The position numbers and the translations under genes are program-made. The notes under the pieces were generated by a model. It searched no databases and was not told where the DNA came from. It saw nothing but the letters and a program-made list of their open reading frames with translations. A stretch of 64,000 nt of DNA from positions 2,524,001 through 2,588,000 of the forward strand of contig JACONN010000002.1 of NCBI GenBank assembly GCA_014323675.1. Reading direction: 5' to 3'. Shown here in pieces: positions 9,177-16,834 of the stretch. The number at the start of each line of letters is the position of its first letter. Within the stretch, counting starts at the first letter, position 1. This DNA is from Hormoscilla sp. GM7CHS1pb (GTDB taxonomy: Bacteria > Cyanobacteriota > Cyanobacteriia > Cyanobacteriales > Desertifilaceae).

Positions 9177-9551
9177 TCCGCAGATGCAGCGGTAGGATGA
9201 AAAACCATTGCTGACGACCTTCCAAATAGCCTCCTTGGGACTCTTGCACGCAACAGGCATCTCGGAACATCCGTTTTTGACCCGCACCGATGAAAGCACT
9301 TCGACATAGGGCGTGATTTTGCGCCCCATCTTGAATGTACCTTATATGCAGGGGCACGATCGCCACTCCCTGTGAGGCAGTATTGGCAATTTCCATATTA
9401 CCGTAACCATCCACCCTGGATAACTTGAGTCCCTGAAGAGGACTGACAAATTCAGCCCGTTCGGGGCCGCCAAAAATTGGCAGAACTGTCAGGACGCCAG
9501 ACTGCTGGGGCATCCCGAAACGATAACCAGATAAGTCAAAGGTACTCTTGA

Positions 9552-10558
9552 CTAATTGAGGGCTGTCCATGGGGTTAACTCCTTTTCAACTCGATCGAGT
9601 TTTTGCAAGAGAAATTCCTGCAAGTTGGCGATAGCGAATGGGCGATCGACTCGGGAAAACATGGATAACAACAGGCTTTCAAAGTCGGCCTGATGCCAAA
9701 ATTCTAACTGGGGGAGATTTGAGGCCGGACTGCGCAAGCTCAGATCGTCAGAGGGGGTGAATTTGCTGTGACAGAATAGGATCGGAGTTTCTACCCCACA
9801 GCCAGGTAAAGCTGCTACAACCCGTTCTAAATCTCCTGGATAATAGTTTTCATAGCCGTCAGAGACGATCGCCACTAAATCGGGTTGCTTTTCGATAGCA
9901 TCTAGCAAGACCAGTTCCCCGATCGTATAACCGGGGAAAATTTAATTTTACCCATTCCCCATCCCGGGCGAAGCGCAGTAAATGGCGACGCAAATATATT
10001 TGAGTTGCTTCTGTCTTGGGTTCTGCTAACATTTTCGCACAAGCATGGCTGGCGCCACGCTGCGCGAATGGCTGGCGCCACGCTGCGCGAACGGGCGACA
10101 TTCAAGCCCAAGGCATGTTCTAGGCTATCCACTACGGCGGGACTCCGACAGCTAACCAGATCCTCTAGATAAGGATGATTGAGAATGTAGTTGACTATGG
10201 CTCTGGTTGTATGCTTGTGATTGGCCCGCAGCCTTCGCAAGGCCAGAAATACTGTCAATACCCGATCGCCCGGTAAAATTGCCAGCAAGACAGCCACTAC
10301 GCGATCGTGGAGCCGGCGGAGATCGCCTTCCATGCCAGCGCGAGAAGCTTGCAGCAGTTGCAACAATATCCGCACTTGCTGCCAAGGTTGAACCTTTTCC
10401 ACCAGGGCCAACAGGGCATATAGTTCTGGGTTCCGTGCGTAGACTCCCTGATGCCACTTCGCATCGGACCACTCTGGCGGCTGACCGTTGCGTCGGACTA
10501 TTAAAGCTGTATTATCCTTCTGTATGTGGTCGAGAAACTGGGATATGTTTTCCATCAT
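9552..10558 (-). pseudogene. VWA-like gene disrupted by tandem repeat insertion and deletion
   Basis: From ATG 10558 or 10555 the frame reads ENISQFLDHIQKDNTALIVR, NPELYALLALVEKVQPWQQV and NYILNHPYLEDLVSCRSPAV to ALGLNVAR. There two adjacent copies of the interspersed repeat (10045-10090) are inserted and shift the frame. The sequence resumes as CAKMLAEPKTEATQIYLRRH and again, in a third frame, as LLDAIEKQPDLVAIVSDGYE and VETPILFCHSKFTPSDD. The last block resembles the C-terminal part of a von Willebrand A domain. The expected metal-binding DxSxS block is not visible, so an internal deletion is likely. TROVE/VWA-like identity is an inference. Confidence 0.5.
10045..10090 (+). repeat. Interspersed repeat, tandem double copy
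   Basis: Two 23-base units (each ATGGCTGGCGCCACGCTGCG plus CGA) lie head to tail within the VWA-like pseudogene. Tandem occurrence shows the element can duplicate in place. Confidence 0.8.
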
Positions 10559-10769
10559 TCATGCCACGTGATCGATGGTCTCTTTCATCTGCCGGTCATT
10601 TGAGCCGCTGATCTTATATTACAAATATAATACTAACATAGCACTTGACAACTCGATCGGGTACGCTAACTTCCCGATCTTCGTTCGTAGTAAGTGCTAA
10701 AGCGCTTGCCGCGATCGCACTGCCTAGAATTGGCGTTCCCAGGGGAACGAGAGGAGCTGGCGTCAGCAG
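10559..10769. other. Intergenic region with AAAGCGCTT-type repeat
   Basis: No gene is seen. GTTCGTAGTAAGTGCTAAAG near 10684 belongs to the same family as the tandem arrays at 37013 and 52413 and to single copies near 32710 and 58279. Confidence 0.35.
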
Positions 10770-11128
10770 CTATTCATCCCATGCACTCAAAAACTCGAAA
10801 TGGTTTTGCATTTCTTCCGCCGACTTTACCGCTATAATTCTCAACAGACGGCGCATTTGTTCGCCCAGGTTGTACCGTTGCTGCTGTCAATTATGCCTGC
10901 GTGATTTTTTCCCTCCCTCATGTATTCGCCATGAAGGCGCAGGTAATCGCTAACGTTAAATGAGTACAAGACTCGCCCTTGTGCAGTTGCATATTCGAGA
11001 TGCTCGACATCGGCACAGTTGGCCATTCCTTCTAGATTCGCGGTAGTAACATCTGCGCCCCTCAGACGCAATGCTTGTACCAACGCCTCAGGCATCGCGT
11101 CTTCATCAAGATACAGCCTTATTTTCAT
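10770..11128 (-). pseudogene. DUF5615 PIN-like protein, frameshifted
   Basis: The N-terminus (MKIRLYLDEDAMPEALVQAL, then LRGADVTTANLEGMAN) is a DUF5615 PIN-like domain with the DEDAM acidic motif. After HAGII the frame is lost. One frame over, QQQRYNLGEQMRRLLRIIAV and EEMQNHFEFLSAWDE follow to a stop at 10770-10772, the usual C-terminus. A small indel near 10880 therefore separates two good halves. It overlaps the upstream DUF433 gene by ATGA and forms a toxin-antitoxin-like pair with it. Whether it is active depends on whether the indel is real. Confidence 0.75.
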
Positions 11129-11421
11129 TGCAGCACCAGTTGTTTTTTTTCCAGATATTCCTTTTCCAGCCGATCGGCTTCTTCCTCGTCAGCGACAATC
11201 TCAGCATCGATTTCCTCTCGATTGGCATGATAGTAGGCTAAAGCTGCATATACCTGGACTATTGTCAAGTGTCCGTACTGACCGGCGATTTCTTCGGGAC
11301 TATATCCTAGTTTATACCAGATGCCAATGCGGTGGACCGTTATTCCCATTCCCGCAATTCGGGGTCGGTTGTGCCGGATCTTCGGCGATCGCTCAAGCAA
11401 GGAACTAATATCTATACTCAT
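11125..11421 (-). CDS. DUF433 antitoxin-like protein
   Basis: 98 residues with the DUF433 signature RPRIAGMGITVHRIGIWYKL, then YSPEEIAGQYGHLTIVQVYA and ALAYYHANREEIDAEI. DUF433 proteins contain a helix-turn-helix-like fold and pair with DUF5615 PIN-like proteins as predicted toxin-antitoxin systems. The stop overlaps the partner start by 4 bases (11125-11128), a coupled arrangement. Complete length for the family. Confidence 0.85.
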   Translation of the reverse strand: MSIDISSLLERSPKIRHNRPRIAGMGITVHRIGIWYKLGYSPEEIAGQYGHLTIVQVYAALAYYHANREEIDAEIVADEEEADRLEKEYLEKKQLVLQ

Positions 11422-11451
11422 GGTTTGGTGTTGTGCGCGAGTTCGTTTTTT

Positions 11452-11545
11452 CTATTATCCTACATCTGGGGCAGTTTGGGGAGAGGTCATCAAAAAAATT
11501 ATTCCACAATTCCAGGACAATACTCCTCCGGATTTAATATTACAT
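11452..11545. repeat. Diverged direct repeat, copy 1 (upstream of DUF433 gene)
   Basis: CTATTATCCTACATCTGGGG and later CCGGATTTAATATTACAT match 12449-12530 with scattered differences. The two copies bracket the PIN locus at 11631-12282. Copy 1 lies just upstream of the DUF433 start and may carry its promoter. Confidence 0.6.
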
Positions 11546-11630
11546 TGCTTAATACTGCCAGGTACGCGCGGATGGACGCGATTTTAGGAAGGAGGGCGAT
11601 CGCGTCGAGCCATTTTGACCACTACCTATC

Positions 11631-12076
11631 CTATAGGGCGGTCATAAAGAGCTGAACAAAATCTTCTGGAGTGAAACAAGGAAAGTCAGCAATTGCTTTA
11701 ATTAATTCTCGATTTCCTGAAACAAAACAATCTGCTTCCCCATACTTAGCCCGCCAGATAAATAAAAATATCTTCTGCTGGAATAGACTGGTTGGCAATA
11801 ATTTGCTCTGCTTCCGCATTCAACTCATCAGTTTCGGGGACGAACACGCAATTGAGATTCTGCCAAATGCGATCGACTATTCTCGCAATCTTTATTCTGA
11901 ATTCTTTTGCAGACTCGTAAAATTTGCTCGCTCAATTCTTGAGAAATGATGACTTGGATTGAAGATTGCTGTTGAGAATCATAAAATCCTATTTTTTTGA
12001 GGATTGCTTCTTCATTCGATGCAGGATTTAATTGACCCAAGATATAAATATTGGTGTCTAAAAAGATTCTTTGCAT
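11631..12076 (-). pseudogene. PIN-domain toxin, frameshifted
   Basis: ATG 12076 opens MQRIFLDTNIYILGQLNPAS with the N-terminal PIN aspartate (LDTN). The frame is lost after about ISQELSEQILRV. In another frame RIVDRIWQNLNCVFVPETDE and AEAEQIIANQSIPAEDIFIY continue, and in a third AKYGEADCFVSGNRELIKAI follows, containing the conserved D and SGN(R/D)-type motifs. At least two indels separate intact blocks. VapC-like ribonuclease identity is well supported; function is probably lost unless the indels are errors. Confidence 0.75.
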
Positions 12077-12282
12077 TTTTGTCGTTCCTGAAATAACTCT
12101 AGCTTAACCTCCTTAATTAGTTGTAATACTTGTTCGCAAGTTTCGATACCAGCTTCTTGAAATCCGATTTGCATTTCAGTTCTAATTTGGTCAAATTCAG
12201 CTTGTTCTTGGGGTTCTTTGAAGAAAATTATGACATCCGCATCCTGTTTTTCTGTGGATAATTCATCAAGCTCTTTTTCCAA
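12058..12282 (-). CDS. Putative antitoxin of the PIN locus
   Basis: About 74 residues, all polar, rich in E, Q and K (FFKEPQEQAEFDQIRTEMQI, VLQLIKEVKLELFQERQK). The stop overlaps the PIN start, a typical antitoxin-toxin arrangement. The start is unclear: TTG at 12282 is in frame, while upstream residues NPKKWSAFLEKEL look coding but lack an in-frame ATG. The gene may itself be 5'-damaged. No named family is recognised. Confidence 0.5.
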   Translation of the reverse strand: MEKELDELSTEKQDADVIIFFKEPQEQAEFDQIRTEMQIGFQEAGIETCEQVLQLIKEVKLELFQERQKCKESF

Positions 12283-12448
12283 AAAAGCACTCCATTTTTT
12301 AGGGTTCCTTTGGTTTGAATAAATTGCATATTTTTCCTTAAATTACTACAGCAAAAATTGGGCCCATAAATAGGTGGTGAATCATAAGTATTGATTTTAG
12401 CGCCTAAAACCCAGACAATAGTAAAATCACTACATCTTGACCACTATC

Positions 12449-12530
12449 CTATTATCCTACATCTGGAGCAGTTTGGCGATCGAAAAATTTATTCTAAAAT
12501 CCCAATACTCACCCGGATTTGATATTACAT
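12449..12530. repeat. Diverged direct repeat, copy 2
   Basis: Second copy of the element at 11452-11545. It overlaps the 3' end of the pilin remnant (its ATGTAA end at 12525), suggesting that recombination at this repeat truncated the pilin gene. Confidence 0.55.
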
Positions 12531-12724
12531 GTAGTATATTTTCTGGGACTTGCTTAAATTACCCATGTTGATTGTCGCTTCAACTTCTTTAGCTTTTCCC
12601 ACTATGCTTAGAAAAGTTGGCAAGGCAATTCCTGACAAAATCCCGATGATGGCGATGACTACTAGCAATTCTACATCCCCCGATCGCATCTTTTCTGCCA
12701 CAACTTTTTGAGTAACTTATTCAC
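12525..12724 (-). pseudogene. Type IV pilin (PilA-like) remnant
   Basis: A GTG start at 12724 is preceded by a perfect GAGGAGG. The first frame gives a basic leader (NKLLKKLWQKRCDRG). The next frame gives ELLVVIAIIGILSGIALPTF and IVGKAKEVEATINMGNL, the hallmark N-terminal helix of type IV pilins and pseudopilins. Three to four residues of the FTLVE cleavage region are deleted with a frame change, and the protein ends after about 60 residues. A complete pilin would exceed 130. The prepilin identity is secure, and the gene is dead. Confidence 0.75.
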
Positions 12725-13222
12725 GATTGCCTCCTCAAATACAATTAGTTTCTATAACATTGTCTATCTCAAACTGTGGTGATGCCCACTCTACATTTCA
12801 AACCTTGGTGCTGGGCGGTGCCTCAATACTTCTCGGTTGATGCACATCGAAACATAGTTTTCTATCTTAGAACCTATAGGTAAGTACATGGACGAAATTA
12901 ATTTCACACACTCTCTCGCGCTAGTCTCCATATCCGGAGCATGTCGCCCATGGCTATGTGCAATTATTTTTGTCTAACTACTTAAGTAGACCAATCAAAA
13001 TTCTTTCTCTTAGGTTTCCTTCCTATCGCCGACCCTGGCGATCCATGTCCTATGACTAACTTTTTATAACGCGATCGCGCTAATTTTCCCTTTTACCAAA
13101 TTTTCTTCTGAAGCAAGTTAAACAACTCGCTTCTCCTGCTTGTGCTGTCACAAATTAACCTTAAGAGACCACCCAAATCATGTTGCACATCATTGCATCT
13201 ACCTTCCTGCTGCTGCTAACTT
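12725..13222. other. Gene-free region
   Basis: No convincing coding sequence is visible on either strand. CCTCAATACTTCTCGGTT near 12821 belongs to a repeat also found near 42500 and 48850. The rest shows no structure that I can name. Confidence 0.4.
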
Positions 13223-13247
13223 ATGGCTGGCGCCACGCTGCGCGATC
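13223..13247 (+). repeat. Interspersed repeat, copy 5
   Basis: 25-base match to the ATGGCTGGCGCC family in a gene-free region. Confidence 0.75.
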
Positions 13248-13464
13248 AGCATCACCTCAAATGCCGCAGTTTCTTTCCCTGCAACTCAGGGGGCGATCGG
13301 CTATATTTCTGAACCACAATTTCCCGCCACCAGAAGTGGGAGTGGTATTTTTTTACCAACTAGTTTTGACCACACCCGTCGTCATCTGACTGGCGTCCGC
13401 CAGGTCTAGTATCTAGTCGGGGGATCCCGGGGAAACTCCGCATCATTACGCGGCAGGCCCAGCC

Positions 13465-13590
13465 CAGATGGTATTTGCATGGCTGGCGCCACGCTGCGCG
13501 ATCGGCGGCAGATGATATTTGCTCGGCGGCAAATCATATTAAAATGGCCAAAGCATATTTGCTGAGGGGCAAAGCATATTTGCGCTCGGA
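13465..13590. repeat. Degenerate tandem repeat with embedded interspersed repeat
   Basis: Units of the type GGCAAAGCATATTTGCT (CAGATGGTATTTGC, CAGATGATATTTGC, CAAATCATATT, CAAAGCATATTTGC twice) run across this stretch. A copy of the 27-bp interspersed repeat (13479-13505) splits the first two units, so that element inserted after the tandem array formed. Confidence 0.55.
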
Positions 13591-13604
13591 ACCTGGAGCA
13601 GGTC

Positions 13605-15243
13605 GCACCACAGGTATCTATTTCTCCAAATACCTCCTTGCTTACCACCGTTCTGTTGTAGTTGCACCATCCCCTTATTATTGGGTTCAGTTTGCTTATC
13701 AGTGCGGCCTGTGGTGCGGCTTTGTGATTATCTACTACAGCCTTCAACTTTTCTTTGTGGGTCTTGATGGTTTTATTACTGGGCTTTATCAGGATTTTGA
13801 ACTCTTTTCCTGTTTTTCCGCCTCGATGTTTTCCTACCCTGTACTGTCGGATGTTGAATCCTAAGAAGTCAAATCCTGGTTCATTTCCTTCCATTGTGTG
13901 GGTCATTCTGGTTTTTTCAGGTTTTAGTTCTCGCCCTATTCCTGCTAACCATTTGCCTATGACTTCTTTGGCCTGCTCAACCACCTTTCGGTCCTTGTGC
14001 ATTATTACGAAATCATCGGCATATCGCACTACTCCCAATTCTCTTTGCTTGGCTGTCTTTGCCGGAACTATTTTCCTTACCTCTGTTTCCATCCCATGTA
14101 GTGCAATATTCGCCAACAGTGGGGATATTACTCCACCCTGTGGTGTTCCTGCATAGGTTGGTTGGTATGCGTTCCGGTCCATCACCCCGGCTTTTAACCA
14201 TTCCCGGACTTTCCTCCGTATCGGTGATGAGTTATTTAATTTTTCTAGCAGTGCGGTGTGGTCTATCCTATCGAAACATTTTGCTATGTCTGCATCCAGC
14301 ACCCATTTAGCTTTTAGCGTTATGCTGCTGAATATCGCGGCGATAGCATCGTGACATCCTCTCCCTGGTCTGAACCCGCAGGAATTCGCCTCAAACACCG
14401 CTTCCCATTCGGGCTCTAGTGCCATTTTGACTAATCCCTGTAAGGCTCTGTCGTATATCGTAGGTATTCCCAGTGGTCGCTTTTCGTCTCTGCCCGGTTT
14501 TGGTATCCACACCCTTCGGGTAGGCTTCACCTTTTTACCGTCGTTGATTTTTAGCTGCCTGACCAGTGGCTGTCTCTCAGAGGGTTTTAGCGCAACCACG
14601 CCGTCTACTCCTGCTGTCTTCTTCCCCTGGTTTTGTTGGGTAACCTGTCTTACCGTAATCATTTTTGCGGACCACGACCTTGTTAGTAATCCCTGGAGCC
14701 TGCGTATTAGCTTCTTGTTCCCACTTTGGGCCGCTCTGTAGATGCGATGAAAGAATCTTAAATACCATCTTTTCTAGCTTTCGCCAGGGGACGGCATTCC
14801 AGTCATATACTTTCCTTTCGGACGTACACCGTGACATATGAAATTCTACTAACCTCCACATTTTGGTTAACCGTGAGGGCGTCAGCCTATCCTGTCCATT
14901 ACAGACAGGCTTGCTTCTCCACTCAATCTCTCCCAGTTGTGACCTGCTAATGCTTCGCAGATTTTGCGCCTTCGGTGGCTACTCAGCAATCGACCTCACT
15001 GAGAGTACATCAACTGGTTTACTTCGTTCCTGTAGATGATTATTCGTGACCTTAGAAGGTGACCATACGCCGGGTTTGTTATCAGTGCTTATTGGTCGGT
15101 TGGTTACCCGCCAACGATCCATATCCCTTCCCTTTTGGGCCAGTGCTTGAGCCTTATTCCACTGGTTGATGATAACGACGCTGCATCACTTCGCTTTATG
15201 CTCCTCATAGCCACTTGCTCGACGTTAACCGGTTTAGGCTACC
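13605..15243 (-). mobile_element. Group II intron fragment, truncated at both ends
   Basis: The minus strand matches the full introns at 23805-26206 and 39955-42383 from within domain I (GGTAGCCTAAACCGGTTAAC at 15243 downward) to the middle of the protein X domain. The first ~190 bases of RNA domain I and everything after VVSKEVFGEID, including domains V and VI, are absent. The fragment abuts the truncated yvcK at its 5' side. It cannot splice. Confidence 0.85.
13610..14837 (-). pseudogene. Group II intron reverse transcriptase/maturase, truncated
   Basis: ATG 14837 starts MSRCTSERKVYDWNAVPWRK. A one-base shift near 14735 (within the KMVFKI segment) separates this from YRAAQSGNKKLIRRLQGLL. 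RT blocks follow: TAGVDGV, RVWIPKPGRDEKRPLGIPT, FGFRPGRGCHD-like, and the catalytic VVRYADDFVIMHKD. The X (maturase) domain breaks after GWCNYNRTVVSKEVFGEID, and the HNH region is missing. Family identity is certain; it is non-functional. Confidence 0.9.
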
Positions 15244-15246
15244 AGG

Positions 15247-15792
15247 CGGCGGATAGAGGGAGAATCTCGCATTACCGACGCTGGGGGAAAAATTGTCAAA
15301 ATTGGCTGTACCCCTGCGGAACCCCCGGCTTTGCCAGCGGCGATCGAGGCCATTAAAGAAGCAGATTATATGATCGTCGGTCCTGGTAGCCTCTATACTA
15401 GCGTGATTCCTAATTTGCTGGTGCCCGAAATCGCAGAGGCGATCGCCTGCCAGCAAGTCCCGATCGTCTATATTTGCAATATCATGACCCAAGCGGGGGA
15501 GACCACCGGATATACTGTTTCTGACCATATCCGGGCCATCGATCGCGCTGTAGGTAAGCCCTTATTCAGCGCCGTACTGGTGCAAAAGGATAGCCCGTCT
15601 GGCCAAGCCCTGGTTCGCTATGCCAGAGAAAATTCTCATCCCGTGTTCTTAGACCGAGAGGCAGTACGGGACTTAGGACGCTGGATTATCCAGAGTAATG
15701 TGATGGATGAGGACGAGCACACTGGCTTTATCCGTCACAACCCCCAACGACTGGCCCAGGTGCTAATGAGGTGGTACGAACAAGATAAATAA
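15247..15792 (+). pseudogene. yvcK: YvcK/CofD-like gluconeogenesis factor, 5'-truncated
   Basis: About 180 C-terminal residues remain: [59 protein letters not shown] and [19 protein letters not shown]. YvcK proteins (about 320 residues in many bacteria, up to 450 in cyanobacteria) bind UDP-sugars and affect carbon flux and cell shape. The N-terminal part with the nucleotide-binding GGGTG motif is absent and replaced by the group II intron fragment. No start codon with a ribosome binding site is evident, so the gene is probably inactive unless another copy exists. Confidence 0.85.
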
Positions 15793-15795
15793 TTA

Positions 15796-15990
15796 TGTGC
15801 GACCTGTTCTAGCCTAACCTGGTCAAACACGGAACGCTAGCCCAGAAATGGGAACAGGGACCAAATCCCATGAGGCAAGGGACAACGGGAGTAATCCAAA
15901 AGTTACCTACCCTAGACAGGGCCCTACTACCCACAAGTAGCCTGGTACGGTGAAAGTCGCACACGGCTACGCCTACGGTTCCGATTTTTC
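15796..15990 (+). ncRNA. Probable ORF-less group II intron remnant
   Basis: Four bases after the yvcK stop, GTGCGACCTGTTCTAGCC begins with the GUGYG 5' consensus of group II introns and continues with domain I-like structured sequence. It then reaches GGTACGGTGAAAGTCGCAC, which resembles the domain V segment with its GAAA-loop-like GTGAAAGTC. No reverse transcriptase is encoded. It is a different class from the other introns here. Covariance-model search would decide. Confidence 0.4.
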
Positions 15991-15999
15991 CGGAACGGT
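15981..15999. repeat. TTCCGGAA-core short repeat, intergenic copy
   Basis: CCGATTTTTCCGGAACGGT, identical over 19 bases to the copies inside chlP and moaA. It is followed by a hairpin GGTCCGGTTGGGAA-tcgc-TTCCCAACCGGACC upstream of tsaE. Confidence 0.65.
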
Positions 16000-16053
16000 A
16001 AGGTCCGGTTGGGAATCGCTTCCCAACCGGACCTCGAACAGCATGTAATATCA

Positions 16054-16512
16054 ATGATTAAAGTTTTCGATCCAGAAGCGACGCACAGCCTCGGTATAGC
16101 CCTAGGGCGCAGTCTGCCTGCTGGTAGCGTAATTCTCCTAGAAGGAGACTTGGGGTCTGGCAAAACTACTCTGGTTCAGGCTATAGGTGCTGGACTGGGC
16201 ATTACTGAAAATATTGATAGTCCGACCTTCACCCTGATTAATGAGTATCTAGAGGGACGCCTGCCCCTGTACCACCTGGATTTGTACCGGTTACAACCAG
16301 CAGAAGTAGCCGCCTTGCACCCAGAAGCCTACTGGGAGGGTGTAGAGTTTCCCTTGGGCATTGCGGCCATTGAGTGGGCTGACAGACTACCCTATAAGCC
16401 ATCCAGCTATCTGGGCATCTGTCTGGCCCATGCATCTGGAGACCGTCGCCAAATATCTCTCACACCTGTCGGTGAGTTTGATGTGGCAATTCTTCAGCTA
16501 GTGACCAATTGA
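16054..16512 (+). CDS. tsaE: tRNA threonylcarbamoyladenosine biosynthesis ATPase TsaE
   Basis: 152 residues. TsaE binds ATP and works with TsaB and TsaD to make the universal t6A37 modification of ANN-decoding tRNAs. The P-loop is EGDLGSGKTT, followed by the family motifs DSPTFTLINEY, LYHLDLYRL and IAAIEWADRLP. I chose ATG 16054 (MIKVFDPEATHSLG) because it matches the usual N-terminus; an in-frame TTG lies 45 bases upstream inside a hairpin. In many cyanobacteria tsaE lies near unrelated housekeeping genes. Complete length. Confidence 0.93.
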   Translation: MIKVFDPEATHSLGIALGRSLPAGSVILLEGDLGSGKTTLVQAIGAGLGITENIDSPTFTLINEYLEGRLPLYHLDLYRLQPAEVAALHPEAYWEGVEFPLGIAAIEWADRLPYKPSSYLGICLAHASGDRRQISLTPVGEFDVAILQLVTN

Positions 16513-16834
16513 CCAGTTGACCAGCTATTTAGAGTGCCTTGAAGAGTCTTTGCAACCAGACGGATGATTGCTATCATCCTTGCCACTAGGATATCTGATT
16601 GCTGGACCTTTAGCGTTGATAAGCGGCTACTGCCCGGATTTGTATGATAATTAACTCAAGTTGCCACCTATAAAATTTTTTACGTCCCAGACAGAGGGGT
16701 TAGGGGTTGGGGGTTGGGGTTAGGGATTGAGGGTTGGAAGTTTTCCCGAACTGAATATGGAAGCGGTTAGCGGTTAGGGGTAACCCCCCAACCGCGCCTC
16801 CCAGGCGGAGCCCGGGAAGGAGAGGAATAAGGCC
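16513..16834. other. Gene-free region with G-rich repeats
   Basis: Nothing coding is seen. GGTTAGGGGTTGGGGGTTGG-type sequence at about 16695-16735 is low-complexity and could form G-quadruplex structure on the plus strand. CCTCCCAGGCGGAGCC near 16796 could be the terminator of the propeller/dockerin gene, which ends at 16835. Confidence 0.4.

Larger units (their letters stand above)
8539..9570 (-). pseudogene. ARPP-1-like gene broken by repeat insertions
   Basis: Starting at ATG 9570 the frame reads QSGVLTVLPIFGGPERAEFV, then GYGNMEIANTASQGVAIVPL and SAFIGAGQKRMFRDACCVQ, resembling the ARPP-1 (DUF6569) family. It breaks where a 27-bp repeat (9150-9176) is inserted. Further pieces in other frames (GQTGAMFFLLDKLAGIEIAP; then ARNLQELRKQLLQSRVERQE to KPEKLAIGG) are separated by a second copy of the same repeat at 8810-8836. 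The start overlaps the end of the upstream VWA-like gene by 19 bases, so the two formed an operon. Function of ARPP-1 proteins is unknown. Family assignment is moderate; disruption is clear. Confidence 0.6.

Noticed and set aside
13140..13409. Open frames around the interspersed repeat copy 5
   Set aside because: The reading passes through the repeat itself, no family is recognisable and no ribosome binding site is present.
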